This document shows positions 34,978-43,917 of a DNA stretch of 64,000 nt, piece by piece. How positions within the stretch are numbered: position 1 is the stretch's first letter; each line of letters begins with the position of its first letter. The notes beneath the pieces were generated by a model. That model was not told where the DNA came from. It searched no databases and was given only the letters and a program-made list of their open reading frames with translations. The translations under genes were made by a program, and so were the position numbers. The DNA comes from Aeromonas enteropelogenes (lineage in GTDB: Bacteria > Pseudomonadota > Gammaproteobacteria > Enterobacterales > Aeromonadaceae), in contig NZ_CDCG01000027.1 in NCBI RefSeq assembly GCF_000819845.1, positions 1-64,000 of the forward strand, given 5' to 3'.

Positions 34978-37414
34978 CGACTGACTTCTCCTCATTCAAA
35001 TACGCTTCGGATTTGGCGCCCTCCTGCGACCGGGCCGACGGGGGCTCGCCAAACTCCAGGATCACCATGGCCCCTCCCCCCAAGTCGGAGCCCAGCAAGA
35101 TCCCGGCATCACAGCGGGCCAGCAGGGAGCGACAGATGGTCAGCCCCAGGCCCAGCCCCACCTCCTTGGAAGTGGTGAAGGGGGTAAACAGCCTGGGCAG
35201 TATGGCCTCGCCAAAACCGGCGCCGCTGTCGGCGATCCCGATCTTCAGCTGGTTGCCATTCTGCTCCAGCAGCAACAGACGGATTTCGCGGATATCCCGC
35301 CCGGCGATGGCATCCATGCCGTTGACCAGCAGATTGACCAGCACCTGCTCCACCAGCACGGGATCGGCCTCGATCCAGAGCCCGGCGGGCAGCTCATTTT
35401 TCAGGGCACAACCATCCCGCTTGGCCCGGGTCTCCAGCAGCAGCAGCGCCTGATCCGCCAGCTCCCCGAGATCGAGCCTAACCCGGGTCTCCTCGGTCGG
35501 CGACTTGCGGGCAAAGTTGCGCAGGGCATTGATGATGCGGCTCATGCGCTGACCCAGCATCTCTATTTTGCCGAGATCCTTGTCCAGCAACTGAAACTCT
35601 CCGGCCCCGAGGGCGGTACGGCTGGTGTAAAGGTACGTCATCATGGCCGACAGGGGCTGGTTGAGCTCGTGAGCCAGGCTGGTCATCGCCTGCCCCACCA
35701 CCGCCATCTTGGCCGCCTGGATCAGCTCATCCTGGGTCTGCAGCAGGTTGCGCTGGGCCTGCTGGCGCTGCACTACCTCCGCCGCCAGCAGGCGGTTGTT
35801 CTCGGTCAGCTCGCGGGTGCGCTCCTCCACCAGCTGGCCCAGCTCCCTGGCAGTCAGCTCCTGGCGGGTCACGTCGGTGACCGTGATGATGAAGCGATAG
35901 CCGCGCCCCTGCTCGAAGCGGCGCAGGTTGAAGTGCAGGAAGCGCGGCTCGTCGTGGGGCCCTGTGGCCACGGTGCATTCACTGTGACCCAACCGGTGCA
36001 GCGGCTGATCAGGCTCAAACTGGCTGGCCAGCACGGCGCCAGCCTCCTCGGGGAAGACTTGCCACAACGGCAGATCCGGGCTGATGGTCGCCTGCCGGAA
36101 CAGGGTCAAGGCGCTCGGGTTGACCGATTCTATGGTGCCGTCCGGATAACAGGTGATGAGGCAGGCCTGGGTGTTGTTGATGAGGTTCAGGGCGTTGGAG
36201 CGCTCCATCTGCTGCAGCTGCTGGCAGAAGTGGCGCAGGTTCTCGCCCAGCTGGCCAATCTCGTCCCGTCCGCTGGTCTGGATCGGCACATCCATCTTGC
36301 CGGCCGCGACCCGGGCCAGATCCTGGCCCAGCACATCGAGCCGCCCGATCAGCCGCCGCCCGATCAGCACCACCAGCACGAAGATGCTGAGCAGGATGGC
36401 GAGGGCCAGCACCACCAGGATCACCAGCTTGCCGGTCGCCACCATCTGGCTGCTGTTGTTGCCGAGCACGTGGAGAGAGCGGTTCGCCTCGCTCACCGTC
36501 TGGCTGACCTTCCGGTGATAACGCGAGACGGCATCATCCAGCTTGGGGCGCAAGGCCATCAGCCGCTGATGGGTCAGGGCGTCGGCTTGCAACAACCGGT
36601 GCAGCTGGCCATTCGGTTTCACCAGGGTGACTATGTCCTGCAGGATCTGGCGATAGCTGACGGTAGAGGGGTACTCGGCCAGACGGGAGGTGAGTTCGTC
36701 CATCTCGTCGATCTTGTAGCCGATGAACAGAAAGGCACTCTCCAGATCCTGCTGGTAGCGCTGGTCGATCACCTCATTGACCAGCGATTGCAGCTCGTTC
36801 TCCTTGAAGGTGAGATCCTGCAGGGCGGAGAACTCCTTGATGACATTGCCAAATTCGCTCATGTCGTCGGAACTGTTCACCATGCTGGTCAGGTGCCACT
36901 CCACCTCCTGCAGCAGGGGCGCCACGTCATCCACCAGATCCTGATGCAGCCAGTTGCTGCGCTTTTGCAACTGCTGCAGGGTTTCGGCATGGACGATTTG
37001 CTGCTTCAGGTAGCGGGCGTGATCCGCCACCAGGGCACTCAGCTCCTCGAACGCCCGCTGCTGGGAGAGCGCCTCGTCATCATCTTGCGACCCCAGCAGG
37101 TAGGCATTCTGGATATCCTGCAGTGTGGTGGAGACCGAGAGGGAGAGCCGCTTGTACTGCACCGGGTCCCGGGTATCCCGCAACTGCGCCAGCAGCAACA
37201 GCAGACGGGAACTGGCCCGCTCCAGCTGGTAGGCACTGCCGATGGCGGGCAAGCTCTCCCTGACAATCTGGTTGACCTGCTGCCCCAGCCGATCCCACAC
37301 CATGTAGGCCGCCATCCCCATGATCCCGGTCAGGGTCGTGATGGCCAGAAAGGCGAGGATCAGCCGCCGTCCAAGGCTGCTCGGCAGACGCAGGCTGCGC
37401 CCCAGGCGACTCAT
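34961..37414 (-). CDS. pgtB: Sensor histidine kinase PgtB-like
   Basis: This protein of 817 aa is an inner-membrane kinase: TM1 (about residues 17-38), a long helical periplasmic domain (40-340), TM2 (LVILVVLALAILLSIFVLVV), HAMP, PAS (LITCYPDGTIESVNPSALTLF, split), a DctB-like HisKA with ELNQPLSAM at the phospho-acceptor site (Ser/Ala context of HELNQPL), and HATPase (NLLVNGMDAI, GLGLTICRSLL). It is longer than Salmonella PgtB as recalled (about 670 aa). The start overlaps the pgtC stop by ATGA. With PgtC it should sense external phosphoglycerates and signal to PgtA. Confidence 0.88.
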   Translation of the reverse strand: MSRLGRSLRLPSSLGRRLILAFLAITTLTGIMGMAAYMVWDRLGQQVNQIVRESLPAIGSAYQLERASSRLLLLLAQLRDTRDPVQYKRLSLSVSTTLQDIQNAYLLGSQDDDEALSQQRAFEELSALVADHARYLKQQIVHAETLQQLQKRSNWLHQDLVDDVAPLLQEVEWHLTSMVNSSDDMSEFGNVIKEFSALQDLTFKENELQSLVNEVIDQRYQQDLESAFLFIGYKIDEMDELTSRLAEYPSTVSYRQILQDIVTLVKPNGQLHRLLQADALTHQRLMALRPKLDDAVSRYHRKVSQTVSEANRSLHVLGNNSSQMVATGKLVILVVLALAILLSIFVLVVLIGRRLIGRLDVLGQDLARVAAGKMDVPIQTSGRDEIGQLGENLRHFCQQLQQMERSNALNLINNTQACLITCYPDGTIESVNPSALTLFRQATISPDLPLWQVFPEEAGAVLASQFEPDQPLHRLGHSECTVATGPHDEPRFLHFNLRRFEQGRGYRFIITVTDVTRQELTARELGQLVEERTRELTENNRLLAAEVVQRQQAQRNLLQTQDELIQAAKMAVVGQAMTSLAHELNQPLSAMMTYLYTSRTALGAGEFQLLDKDLGKIEMLGQRMSRIINALRNFARKSPTEETRVRLDLGELADQALLLLETRAKRDGCALKNELPAGLWIEADPVLVEQVLVNLLVNGMDAIAGRDIREIRLLLLEQNGNQLKIGIADSGAGFGEAILPRLFTPFTTSKEVGLGLGLTICRSLLARCDAGILLGSDLGGGAMVILEFGEPPSARSQEGAKSEAYLNEEKSVDVVTP

Positions 37415-38670
37415 GGCTTGCTGGCCTGTTCGACCAGCCGCTGCGCTTCGTTCAGCCGCGCCTCCGTCGTCTGGCGCCACTGGTGCATCACGCGCTCGGC
37501 CCGGGGGTTGCTCTGATCCCGCTCGTACATGCCGTCAAACAGCGCCAGCAGCGCCGGATCCCTGGCCTCTTGCTCGCTCAAAGGCGGCGTGCTCGCCAGC
37601 ACCTTCGCCTGCTCGACCAGCTTGATCCGTTCGGGATCGTTTCGGGTGTCCGCCCCGTTGATCCCCCGCCAGGTCATCTTCAGTTTGGGCAACTGCTGGG
37701 TGATGGTCTGTTCGAACAGGGCCTTGAGCAGGCCCGCCCGCCGGTAGAGCAGCGCCTTGTCGGTCACGTAATGGGTCTGCCTGGCCAACTCGGGCTGACT
37801 CAGGGTCGCCTTGGCCATGCCGGGAGTGCCGATAATCGCCTGCCCCTTGTCGGAGAGCAGGTACTGGATGAACAGGGCACCGTTTTGCGGATTGTCCGTG
37901 CTGCGGGGCACCCCGAGGTAGGTCGGCAGGATCACCGAATCCGCCATGGTACTGAAGCCGATGTGCTTGAAGAGTGCCTGGCTGTTGAGGGCATAGCTGT
38001 CGATCACCGGGCCGGCCCCCGCCAGACCGCGGGCAATACCGTCACTTACCCCGAAGCTGCGCGCCGTGATGGCGGAGAGGTTGCTGCCAAGGCGCATCAG
38101 CAAGGCCCAGCCCCGATCCCAGCCATATTGTTGCAGTATGCTCTCCACCATCATGTGGGTGGTGCCGGACTGGGAGGGAGAACTCATCATGACGTGGCCC
38201 ATGAACACCGGCGACGCCAGCTGCTGCCAGCTGCCGGGTTGTGGCAATTGATATTTGGCCAGATAGTGGCGGTTATACATGATGCCGCTGCTGGAATATC
38301 CCACCACCGCCACCTTGTTGCTTAATCCCAGGGTATGGGGACTCAACCAGTCCGGTGGAATGGTGGCCGTTGGCAAGGGAGCCAGTAAACCTTCTTTATC
38401 GAGGGTGTTAAAAAATGTCGGTGACGATGACATGATAATATCGACCGACGGCGCCTCAGCCTCCGTTAATAAGCGCAAAGAGGGGATGGTTCGCCGATAA
38501 ATAACCTCGACCCGGATCCCGGGATATTGCTGAACGAATCCGTCTATCACCGATTTGACCGGCGTCTCCGAAAAAGAGGTGAGCACGGTCAGTGACCCGG
38601 CCTGAGGGGCGCCAAAGGGCAACAAAATAGCCACCAGACTCACAGGCAGCAGTCGAAAAAATAGAGACAT
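37411..38670 (-). CDS. pgtC: Periplasmic binding protein PgtC-like
   Basis: This protein of 419 aa has a signal peptide (FFRLLPVSLVAILLPFGAPQA) and a fold of the extracellular solute-binding class (LTVLTSFSETPVKSVIDGFVQQ, split; DIIMSSSPTFFNTL; MMSSPSQSGTTHMMVESILQQYGWDRGW, split). PgtC is a non-transport sensor partner in the Salmonella pgt system, which relieves pgtP repression or activates PgtB when ligand is present. The ATG at 38670 is preferred over a TTG at 38694. First gene of the pgtCBA operon; each junction overlaps. Confidence 0.87.
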   Translation of the reverse strand: MSLFFRLLPVSLVAILLPFGAPQAGSLTVLTSFSETPVKSVIDGFVQQYPGIRVEVIYRRTIPSLRLLTEAEAPSVDIIMSSSPTFFNTLDKEGLLAPLPTATIPPDWLSPHTLGLSNKVAVVGYSSSGIMYNRHYLAKYQLPQPGSWQQLASPVFMGHVMMSSPSQSGTTHMMVESILQQYGWDRGWALLMRLGSNLSAITARSFGVSDGIARGLAGAGPVIDSYALNSQALFKHIGFSTMADSVILPTYLGVPRSTDNPQNGALFIQYLLSDKGQAIIGTPGMAKATLSQPELARQTHYVTDKALLYRRAGLLKALFEQTITQQLPKLKMTWRGINGADTRNDPERIKLVEQAKVLASTPPLSEQEARDPALLALFDGMYERDQSNPRAERVMHQWRQTTEARLNEAQRLVEQASKP

Positions 38671-38760
38671 GGGGGTCGTTCTGCTCACTATCAAAAACGG
38701 ATTATGTGCGGTACATCTAATAATTGGTAGTTCACATTATTTTTATTAGAGAGGGGATGA

Positions 38761-38884
38761 GCCAATTCTGACTCATATCTCTCCGGTGATATGACTATTG
38801 TTATTCATCGCTTATCAATAGGACAGTCAGAATATGCCATTTCTGACTCATGGTTTTCCCTTGCTCGAGTCACAAGTGACTCAT
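38761..38884. promoter_or_regulatory. TGACTCAT repeats between pgtC and pgtP, candidate PgtA sites
   Basis: GCCAATTCTGACTCAT (38761-38776) recurs as GCCATTTCTGACTCAT (38836-38851), 15 of 16 bases alike. AGTCAGAA-N8-TTCTGACT (38825-38848) is a perfect inverted repeat covering the second copy. A third TGACTCAT (38877-38884) is part of the palindrome GAGTCAC-AA-GTGACTC (38867-38882). Their position in the divergent gap makes them candidate PgtA operators. Confidence 0.55.
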
Positions 38885-38984
38885 TTCCGACTTTTTGCCG
38901 CCTTAATTTCTCCCTTCATATCATGGCATCCGTGATCAGAGCTTCCTCTGAAACCATGCTGCCAAAATAGAAACGGAGAACACC

Positions 38985-40322
38985 ATGTTCAACTTCTTCA
39001 AGACGCGAGCAGACCTACCGGTCATGGATGCCGCGCCAGATAAAATTCGCTCGATTTACCGCAAGTACCAATGGCAGGTCTTCCTGGGCCTGGTACTCGG
39101 TTATGCCATGTTCTACGTGGTTCGTATGAGCCTTAACGTAGTCAAGAAGCCCATGCTGGACTCCGGCGTGGTCACCCTGGAAGAGCTGGGCGTCATCGGT
39201 TCTGCCTTCCTGTTCACCTACGCCGTCGGCAAGTTCTCCAACGGCTTCCTGTCCGACTACGCCAACATCGGCCGCTTCATGTCGGTGGCCCTGGGCCTGT
39301 CGTCCATCTGTACCATCCTGATGGGCATGAACACCGCCACCTTCTTCCTGGTCCTGATGTGGGGTCTGAACGGCTGGTTCCAGTCCGTCGGCTCGGCGCC
39401 GTCCTGCGTCTCCATCTTCCAGTGGTTCTCGCCCAAGCAGCGGGGCTCTGTCTACTCGGTCTGGGGCGGCTCGCGCAACATCGGTGAAGGCATCTCCTGG
39501 ATCCTGACCGCTACCATCGTCAGCTACTTCGGCTGGAAAGCCGGCTTCATCGGCGCCGGTATCGCCTCCCTGATCGCCGCCCTGTGCATGTACCTGGTGC
39601 TGAAGGATCGCCCGCAGACCTACGGCCTGCCGGAACCTGCCGTTGCCTTTGGTGAAGAGCCGGAGATCTCCAAGAAAGTGGAGCCGGCCGAAATTCGCCG
39701 TGCCCAGCTGTTCGTGCTCAAGCAGCCCACCGTGTGGCTCATCGCCGCCGCCTGTGCCTGCATGTACATGTCCCGCTACGCCATGAGCTCCTGGGCCGTG
39801 CTCTATCTGCAGGAGCAGAAAGGCTACAGCCTGATCGATGCCGGTTTCGCCATGTCGGCCTACCCCATCGCCGGTTTCCTCGGAGCCATCCTGGCCGGGA
39901 TCATCTCTGACAAGGTGTTCAACGCCAACCGCCACATCCCGACCCTGCTGTACGGATTGGCCAACATCGCCGGTATGTGCCTGATGTTCTGGGGCCCGCA
40001 GAGCCGCATGATGGATGCCGTCGCCCTCGCCCTGATCGGTTATGCCATCGGTGGTCTGGTGGTGTTCCTGGCCGGTCTGACCGCCTGTGACCTGATGCCC
40101 AAGACTGCGGTCGGTGCGGTGAAAGGCTTCATCGGCCTGTGCTCCTACATCGCCGCCTCCATTCAGGAACTGGTTTCCTCCGCGCTGATCAAGACCGACG
40201 TGATCGACGGTGTGACCCGCTACGACTTCAGCAACGCCCAATACTTCTGGCTGGGTGCCTCCGTGGTCTCCATGCTGCTCGCCATGACGGTGTGGAACGC
40301 CAAGAAAGTCGTCAACTACTGA
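38985..40322 (+). CDS. pgtP: OPA-family organophosphate transporter, probable phosphoglycerate transporter
   Basis: This 445-aa, 12-helix MFS protein belongs to the organophosphate:phosphate antiporter family with GlpT, UhpT, UhpC and PgtP: YRKYQWQVFLGLVLGYAMFYVVR, GLNGWFQSVGSAPSCVSIFQWFSPKQRGSVYSVW (both split by motif). PgtP exchanges 2-/3-phosphoglycerate and PEP for phosphate. The sequence alone does not single out PgtP; its loops differ from recalled Salmonella PgtP, and the assignment relies on the divergent pgtCBA genes. GGAG precedes the ATG. A strong terminator separates it from pyruvate kinase. Confidence 0.75.
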   Translation: MFNFFKTRADLPVMDAAPDKIRSIYRKYQWQVFLGLVLGYAMFYVVRMSLNVVKKPMLDSGVVTLEELGVIGSAFLFTYAVGKFSNGFLSDYANIGRFMSVALGLSSICTILMGMNTATFFLVLMWGLNGWFQSVGSAPSCVSIFQWFSPKQRGSVYSVWGGSRNIGEGISWILTATIVSYFGWKAGFIGAGIASLIAALCMYLVLKDRPQTYGLPEPAVAFGEEPEISKKVEPAEIRRAQLFVLKQPTVWLIAAACACMYMSRYAMSSWAVLYLQEQKGYSLIDAGFAMSAYPIAGFLGAILAGIISDKVFNANRHIPTLLYGLANIAGMCLMFWGPQSRMMDAVALALIGYAIGGLVVFLAGLTACDLMPKTAVGAVKGFIGLCSYIAASIQELVSSALIKTDVIDGVTRYDFSNAQYFWLGASVVSMLLAMTVWNAKKVVNY

Positions 40323-40333
40323 TATTTGCCCAT

Positions 40334-40363
40334 AAAAAGGGTGGTCCGGTGACCACCCTTTTT
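40334..40363 (+). terminator. Intrinsic terminator after pgtP-like gene
   Basis: AAAAAGGGTGGTC and GACCACCCTTTTT form a perfect 13-bp stem with a 4-nt loop ending in five T. Confidence 0.92.
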
Positions 40364-40388
40364 CACGTCGTCGCAACAGGAGTAACCC

Positions 40389-41879
40389 ATGCGCAAGACC
40401 AAAATTGTTGCCACTCTGGGCCCCGCCAGCTCATCGGAAGCCATGGTGGAGAAGCTGATCCTGGCGGGAGCCAACGTCTTTCGGCTGAACTTTTCCCACG
40501 GCACTGCGGAGCAACACTTGGCGCTGGCCACACGGATCCGCGCCACCGCCGCCCGCCTCAACACCCATGTCGGCATTCTGGCCGACCTGCAGGGCCCCAA
40601 GATCCGCATCGCCTGCTTTGCCGATGACAGCATCCGGCTGCAGATCGGCGATTCCTTCGTGATCGATGCCGGCCTCGGCAGCCATCAGGGCGACCAATAT
40701 CGGGTCGGTACCGACTACCCGGCGCTGGTTCAGGAAGTGCAGGCAGGCAACACCCTGCTGCTGGACGATGGCCGCATCCAGCTGCATGTCGAGCGGGTGG
40801 AAGGGGAACAGGTCGTGACCCGCGTGCTGGTGGGCGGCATCCTCTCCAACCGCAAGGGCATCAACGTACTGGGTGGTGGCCTGAGCGCCCCGGCCCTGAC
40901 CACCAAGGACAAGGAAGACATCCTTACAGCGCGCCAGCTGGAAGCGGACTTCGTGGCCGTCTCCTTCCCCCGCAGCGCCGCTGACCTCGAAGAGGCGAGA
41001 ACCCTCATCCGCGCCACCGGCAGCAAGGCGGCCATCGTCGCCAAGGTGGAACGGGCCGAAGTGGTGGCATCCGTCGAAGCCATGGACGAGATCATCCAGG
41101 CTTCCGACATCATCATGGTCGCCCGTGGCGATCTGGGGGTGGAGATCGGGGATGCCCGCCTGCCGGGGGTACAGAAGAAGCTGATCAAGCGCTGCCGCGC
41201 CCTGGGTCGCCCCGTCATCACCGCCACCCAGATGATGGAGTCCATGATCGGCAACCCCATGCCGACCCGCGCCGAGGTGCTGGACGTGGCCAATGCGGTC
41301 ATGGATGGTACCGATGCCGTGATGCTGTCGGCCGAATCGGCGGCGGGACTCTACCCGGTCGAGGCGGTCGAGGCCATGGCGCGCATCGCGCTGGGTGCCG
41401 AGCAGGAGATGGAACCCGTACAGCCACGCTGGCGCCGGGAGAGCAGCCAGGCCGACCACTCGGGCCGCTGCATGGCGCTGGCCGCCATGACCTCCGCCTT
41501 CAGTCAGGATCGCTCCTGCGGCATCGCCGTGTTGACCAATCAGGGAGAGGCGGTGATCGCCATTTCGCGCGGGGGTCTCCACAACCCGATCTGGGCGCTG
41601 TCGGACAATCCGCAGCTGCTCAACCAGATGACCATACTGCGCGGGGTCACACCGATTTTCTTTCAGGAAAATGCTCCCCAGCCCCATCACGAGCACCTGA
41701 TCGCGGCCCTGCAACAGGCCGATCAGCTGGATGGCATCCACTCCCTGCTGATTAGCCGCCTCGATTCCCTTGAAGGGGCAGGCCATGAGGATGTCTGCCG
41801 TCTGGTCTCCCTGAGCGGCATCGCCCATCAACCCGTACCGGCGGCCCCCGCCGCGGTCGCTGTCAGCCACTCACACTGA
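40389..41879 (+). CDS. pyk: Pyruvate kinase
   Basis: This 496-aa enzyme converts PEP and ADP to pyruvate and ATP. The N-terminal RKTKIVATLGPASSS, the substrate-binding FRLNFSHG, the catalytic-Lys region IVAKVERAE and the metal site IMVARGDLGVEIG are present. It looks closer to E. coli PykA than PykF, but the call is not firm. A His-rich tail (VAVSHSH) follows the C-terminal domain. AGGAG precedes the ATG. It lies right after the phosphoglycerate transporter, whose imported substrates lead to PEP. Confidence 0.95.
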   Translation: MRKTKIVATLGPASSSEAMVEKLILAGANVFRLNFSHGTAEQHLALATRIRATAARLNTHVGILADLQGPKIRIACFADDSIRLQIGDSFVIDAGLGSHQGDQYRVGTDYPALVQEVQAGNTLLLDDGRIQLHVERVEGEQVVTRVLVGGILSNRKGINVLGGGLSAPALTTKDKEDILTARQLEADFVAVSFPRSAADLEEARTLIRATGSKAAIVAKVERAEVVASVEAMDEIIQASDIIMVARGDLGVEIGDARLPGVQKKLIKRCRALGRPVITATQMMESMIGNPMPTRAEVLDVANAVMDGTDAVMLSAESAAGLYPVEAVEAMARIALGAEQEMEPVQPRWRRESSQADHSGRCMALAAMTSAFSQDRSCGIAVLTNQGEAVIAISRGGLHNPIWALSDNPQLLNQMTILRGVTPIFFQENAPQPHHEHLIAALQQADQLDGIHSLLISRLDSLEGAGHEDVCRLVSLSGIAHQPVPAAPAAVAVSHSH

Positions 41880-41902
41880 GTTCAAGTCACCCCGAATGGA
41901 CG

Positions 41903-41927
41903 AAAAGCCTCAACGGATGAGGCTTTT
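41903..41927. terminator. Bidirectional terminator overlapping a lipoprotein stop
   Basis: AAAAGCCTCA and TGAGGCTTTT form a 10-bp stem with a 5-nt loop. It serves pyruvate kinase on the plus strand, and the stop codon (41910-41912) and last codons of the minus-strand lipoprotein gene lie inside the hairpin. Confidence 0.85.
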
Positions 41928-42419
41928 CAACTCCAGCTGCTCCAGCAGACTCTCTTCACGCTTCCACTCGAAACTCTGGTTGGCCCCGCCAAAGCACTCC
42001 GCCAAGCGCAGCGGGGTACCCGGCTTGTGACGACGTCCTGCCACATCCAGGCAAAGCGCGGCCTGCCGATTGAACAGGCGATCCCCCTGCCACTGCCATT
42101 GATGGCTCGTCTCCTGGCACTCGGCCACGGCCAGTTCGCTCCGGCCGCTGGCGACCAGGCAGCCTCGGGCCAACTCCAGCGCACCGGCATCCCAGCTGAA
42201 CTGCTGATTGGCGCTCTCGTCACAGGGTTGGGTAAGCAGCTGCTGGCCACTCAGGGTCACGCAGAAGCCTGCACTGGTTACCAAAGCGGATGTGATATCG
42301 GTGCGCTGCATCGGTGCAGAGCCCATCAGGAGATCGTCTGGCGTGGGCTTGTACGAACAGCCGCTGATCACCACGACAACCAGCGCCAGCATACTGACGC
42401 GAATGGAATGAGGGTGCAT
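41910..42419 (-). CDS. Lipoprotein with ricin-type beta-trefoil domain
   Basis: This protein of about 169 aa starts with a lipoprotein signal (MLALVVVVISGCSYKP, lipobox ISGC), so it is predicted to be lipid-anchored. The rest contains repeated Q-x-W/F blocks (ANQQFSWDAGAL, SHQWQWQGDRL, NQSFEWKREE) with paired cysteines (GFCVTL, GCLVA, ALCLDVAGRRH), the pattern of a ricin-type beta-trefoil, usually carbohydrate-binding. Ligand unknown. Ser follows the lipid-bearing Cys, so outer-membrane sorting is expected by the +2 rule. Stop codon lies in the shared terminator. Confidence 0.75.
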   Translation of the reverse strand: MHPHSIRVSMLALVVVVISGCSYKPTPDDLLMGSAPMQRTDITSALVTSAGFCVTLSGQQLLTQPCDESANQQFSWDAGALELARGCLVASGRSELAVAECQETSHQWQWQGDRLFNRQAALCLDVAGRRHKPGTPLRLAECFGGANQSFEWKREESLLEQLELKSLIR

Positions 42420-42564
42420 ATGAGATATCTGCCTGATATGTGATCCATGATGCCCGCTTGCTGCGGATCTGCGCCCAGCATACGCGAAGCCGGGTTGGGA
42501 GGAACCAGCAAAAATGTAAACAGACGTGACGGGGAAGTGGCAGGAAATGGCGATGCCGGAAAGC

Positions 42565-42591
42565 AAAAAACCTCGCCGAAGCGAGGTTTTT
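42565..42591 (-). terminator. Intrinsic terminator of the tRNA operon
   Basis: AAAAACCTCGC and GCGAGGTTTTT form an 11-bp stem with loop CGAA; on the minus strand it ends in TTTTTT, just after the last tRNA. Confidence 0.9.
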
Positions 42592-42598
42592 CTGAAAT

Positions 42599-42675
<77 letters not shown>

Positions 42676-42747
42676 AGACTATTTTAAAAATAGTGTTTTT
42701 CAAAAAACAAAGACGACCAAAAGGTCATCCTCGTTATACAGCAAGTA

Positions 42748-42833
42748 TGGTGCGAAGAGAGGGACTCGAACCCTCACACCCGGGGGGCACTAACACCTGA
42801 AGCTAGCGCGTCTACCAATTCCGCCACCTTCGC
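42748..42833 (-). tRNA. tRNA-Leu (CAG)
   Basis: An 86-nt class II tRNA with a long variable arm: it starts GCGAAGGTGGCGGAATTGG and ends TTCGCACCA. The anticodon region GCTTCAGGTG gives CAG, as in E. coli leuT. Confidence 0.96.
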
Positions 42834-42853
42834 GTACCTGACAAGCTGTAAAA

Positions 42854-42930
42854 TGGGGTGGCTGATGGGGCTCGAACCCACGACAACCGGAATCACAATC
42901 CGGGACTCTACCAACTGAGCTACAGCCACC
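42854..42930 (-). tRNA. tRNA-His (GTG)
   Basis: A 77-nt tRNA with anticodon GTG in GGATTGTGATTCC, encoded CCA, and the extra 5' G (position -1, base 42930) needed by histidyl-tRNA synthetase. Confidence 0.96.
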
Positions 42931-42980
42931 ACAGCTGTTTTCGTTCCACAACACCGCCCGTTTAACCGGCGCACTTTTGA

Positions 42981-43057
<77 letters not shown>

Positions 43058-43078
43058 TACGCTGTCGAACGGGGCACG

Positions 43079-43107
43079 ATATTAATGATGGGGGGCATGC
43101 TTGTCTA
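43079..43107 (-). promoter_or_regulatory. Promoter of the tRNA operon
   Basis: On the minus strand TAGACA (43102-43107) and TAATAT (43079-43084) are separated by 17 bp and followed by a GC-rich discriminator (CGTGCCCCG), as expected for a stringently controlled tRNA promoter. Confidence 0.8.
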
Positions 43108-43277
43108 CACTTTTTTTCTTTTGCTGAATCAACCGTTGTTTTTTCAAACACATTGAGCACTTTTTTAGCGTCTGTGACGAGATATTCCACCGGGCAGGGA
43201 TATTTTTCGGCTTCACCCCCCGTGTAGCCAATACGAATCTGTTTGCTGCCTTGACTTGGTTTAAGGCCCATCTAGAA

Positions 43278-43295
43278 TGAATGAACGTTCATTCA
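43278..43295. promoter_or_regulatory. TetR operator palindrome
   Basis: TGAATGAACGTTCATTCA is a perfect 18-bp palindrome ending 13 bases before the tetR start. It has the form typical of AcrR/TetR autoregulator sites and should control the tetR-efflux operon. Confidence 0.75.
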
Positions 43296-43308
43296 CAAGG
43301 TGATGCCG

Positions 43309-43917
43309 ATGAGTCAGGATAAAAACCAGGACAAAAAAGAGAGCATCTTCAACGCAGCCCATGAAGTGCTGGGTGAACGGGGTTTTCACGGCCTGTCGAT
43401 CGCCGAGGTAGCCAAAAAAGCCAATGTGGCGACCGGCACCATCTACCGCTACTTCAGCGACAAGGATGACCTGATCCGGCAACTGTATCAGCACACCATA
43501 TTGCGGTGCGTTCCCATGGTGATGGCCGGTGTGGATGTTGAAAAGGTTTCATTTGAGCAGTTTCAAAAGATATGGCGAAATATCCACACCATCTTTGTCA
43601 ACGACCCCAACGCCATCAAGTGCAAATTGCAGTATGAAAGCTCTCCTTTGGGAGCCGCACTGGAAACCGAGCCGGTCATGCTGGCTGCATGGGGGCCACT
43701 GGACAGTTTTTTTGCCCGGGGCGTTGAGCAGAAGCTGTTTGTGGATTTACCCATACGGGCACTGCAGGTGTTGAGCCTGGATTGTGTCATGCATCTGGCC
43801 CTGCAATGCAGGGTTCACCACTTTACGCTGACCGAGGAGCAGTTGGAGACTGCCATTCGTGCCAGCTGGAATGCCATTTTATCCCCCCACATTTCCACCT
43901 CAGGAGCCTGTTCATGA
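43309..43917 (+). CDS. TetR-family repressor of the efflux operon
   Basis: This protein of 202 aa has an N-terminal TetR helix-turn-helix (SIFNAAHEVLGERGFHGLSI, then IAEVAKKANVATGTIYRYFS, residues 11-56) and a ligand-binding C-terminal domain. It should repress its own operon by binding the palindrome at 43278-43295 until an effector releases it. The ATG at 43309 has AAGGTG six bases upstream; GTG at 43300 and ATG at 43303 are alternatives. The stop overlaps the next start by ATGA, so the pump genes are co-expressed with their repressor. Confidence 0.9.
   Translation: MSQDKNQDKKESIFNAAHEVLGERGFHGLSIAEVAKKANVATGTIYRYFSDKDDLIRQLYQHTILRCVPMVMAGVDVEKVSFEQFQKIWRNIHTIFVNDPNAIKCKLQYESSPLGAALETEPVMLAAWGPLDSFFARGVEQKLFVDLPIRALQVLSLDCVMHLALQCRVHHFTLTEEQLETAIRASWNAILSPHISTSGACS

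Noticed and set aside
38985-40322. glpT or uhpT
   Set aside because: The family fits, but no glpQ, uhpABC or hexose-phosphate genes are nearby, whereas pgtCBA is divergent; PgtP-like is the better-supported call.
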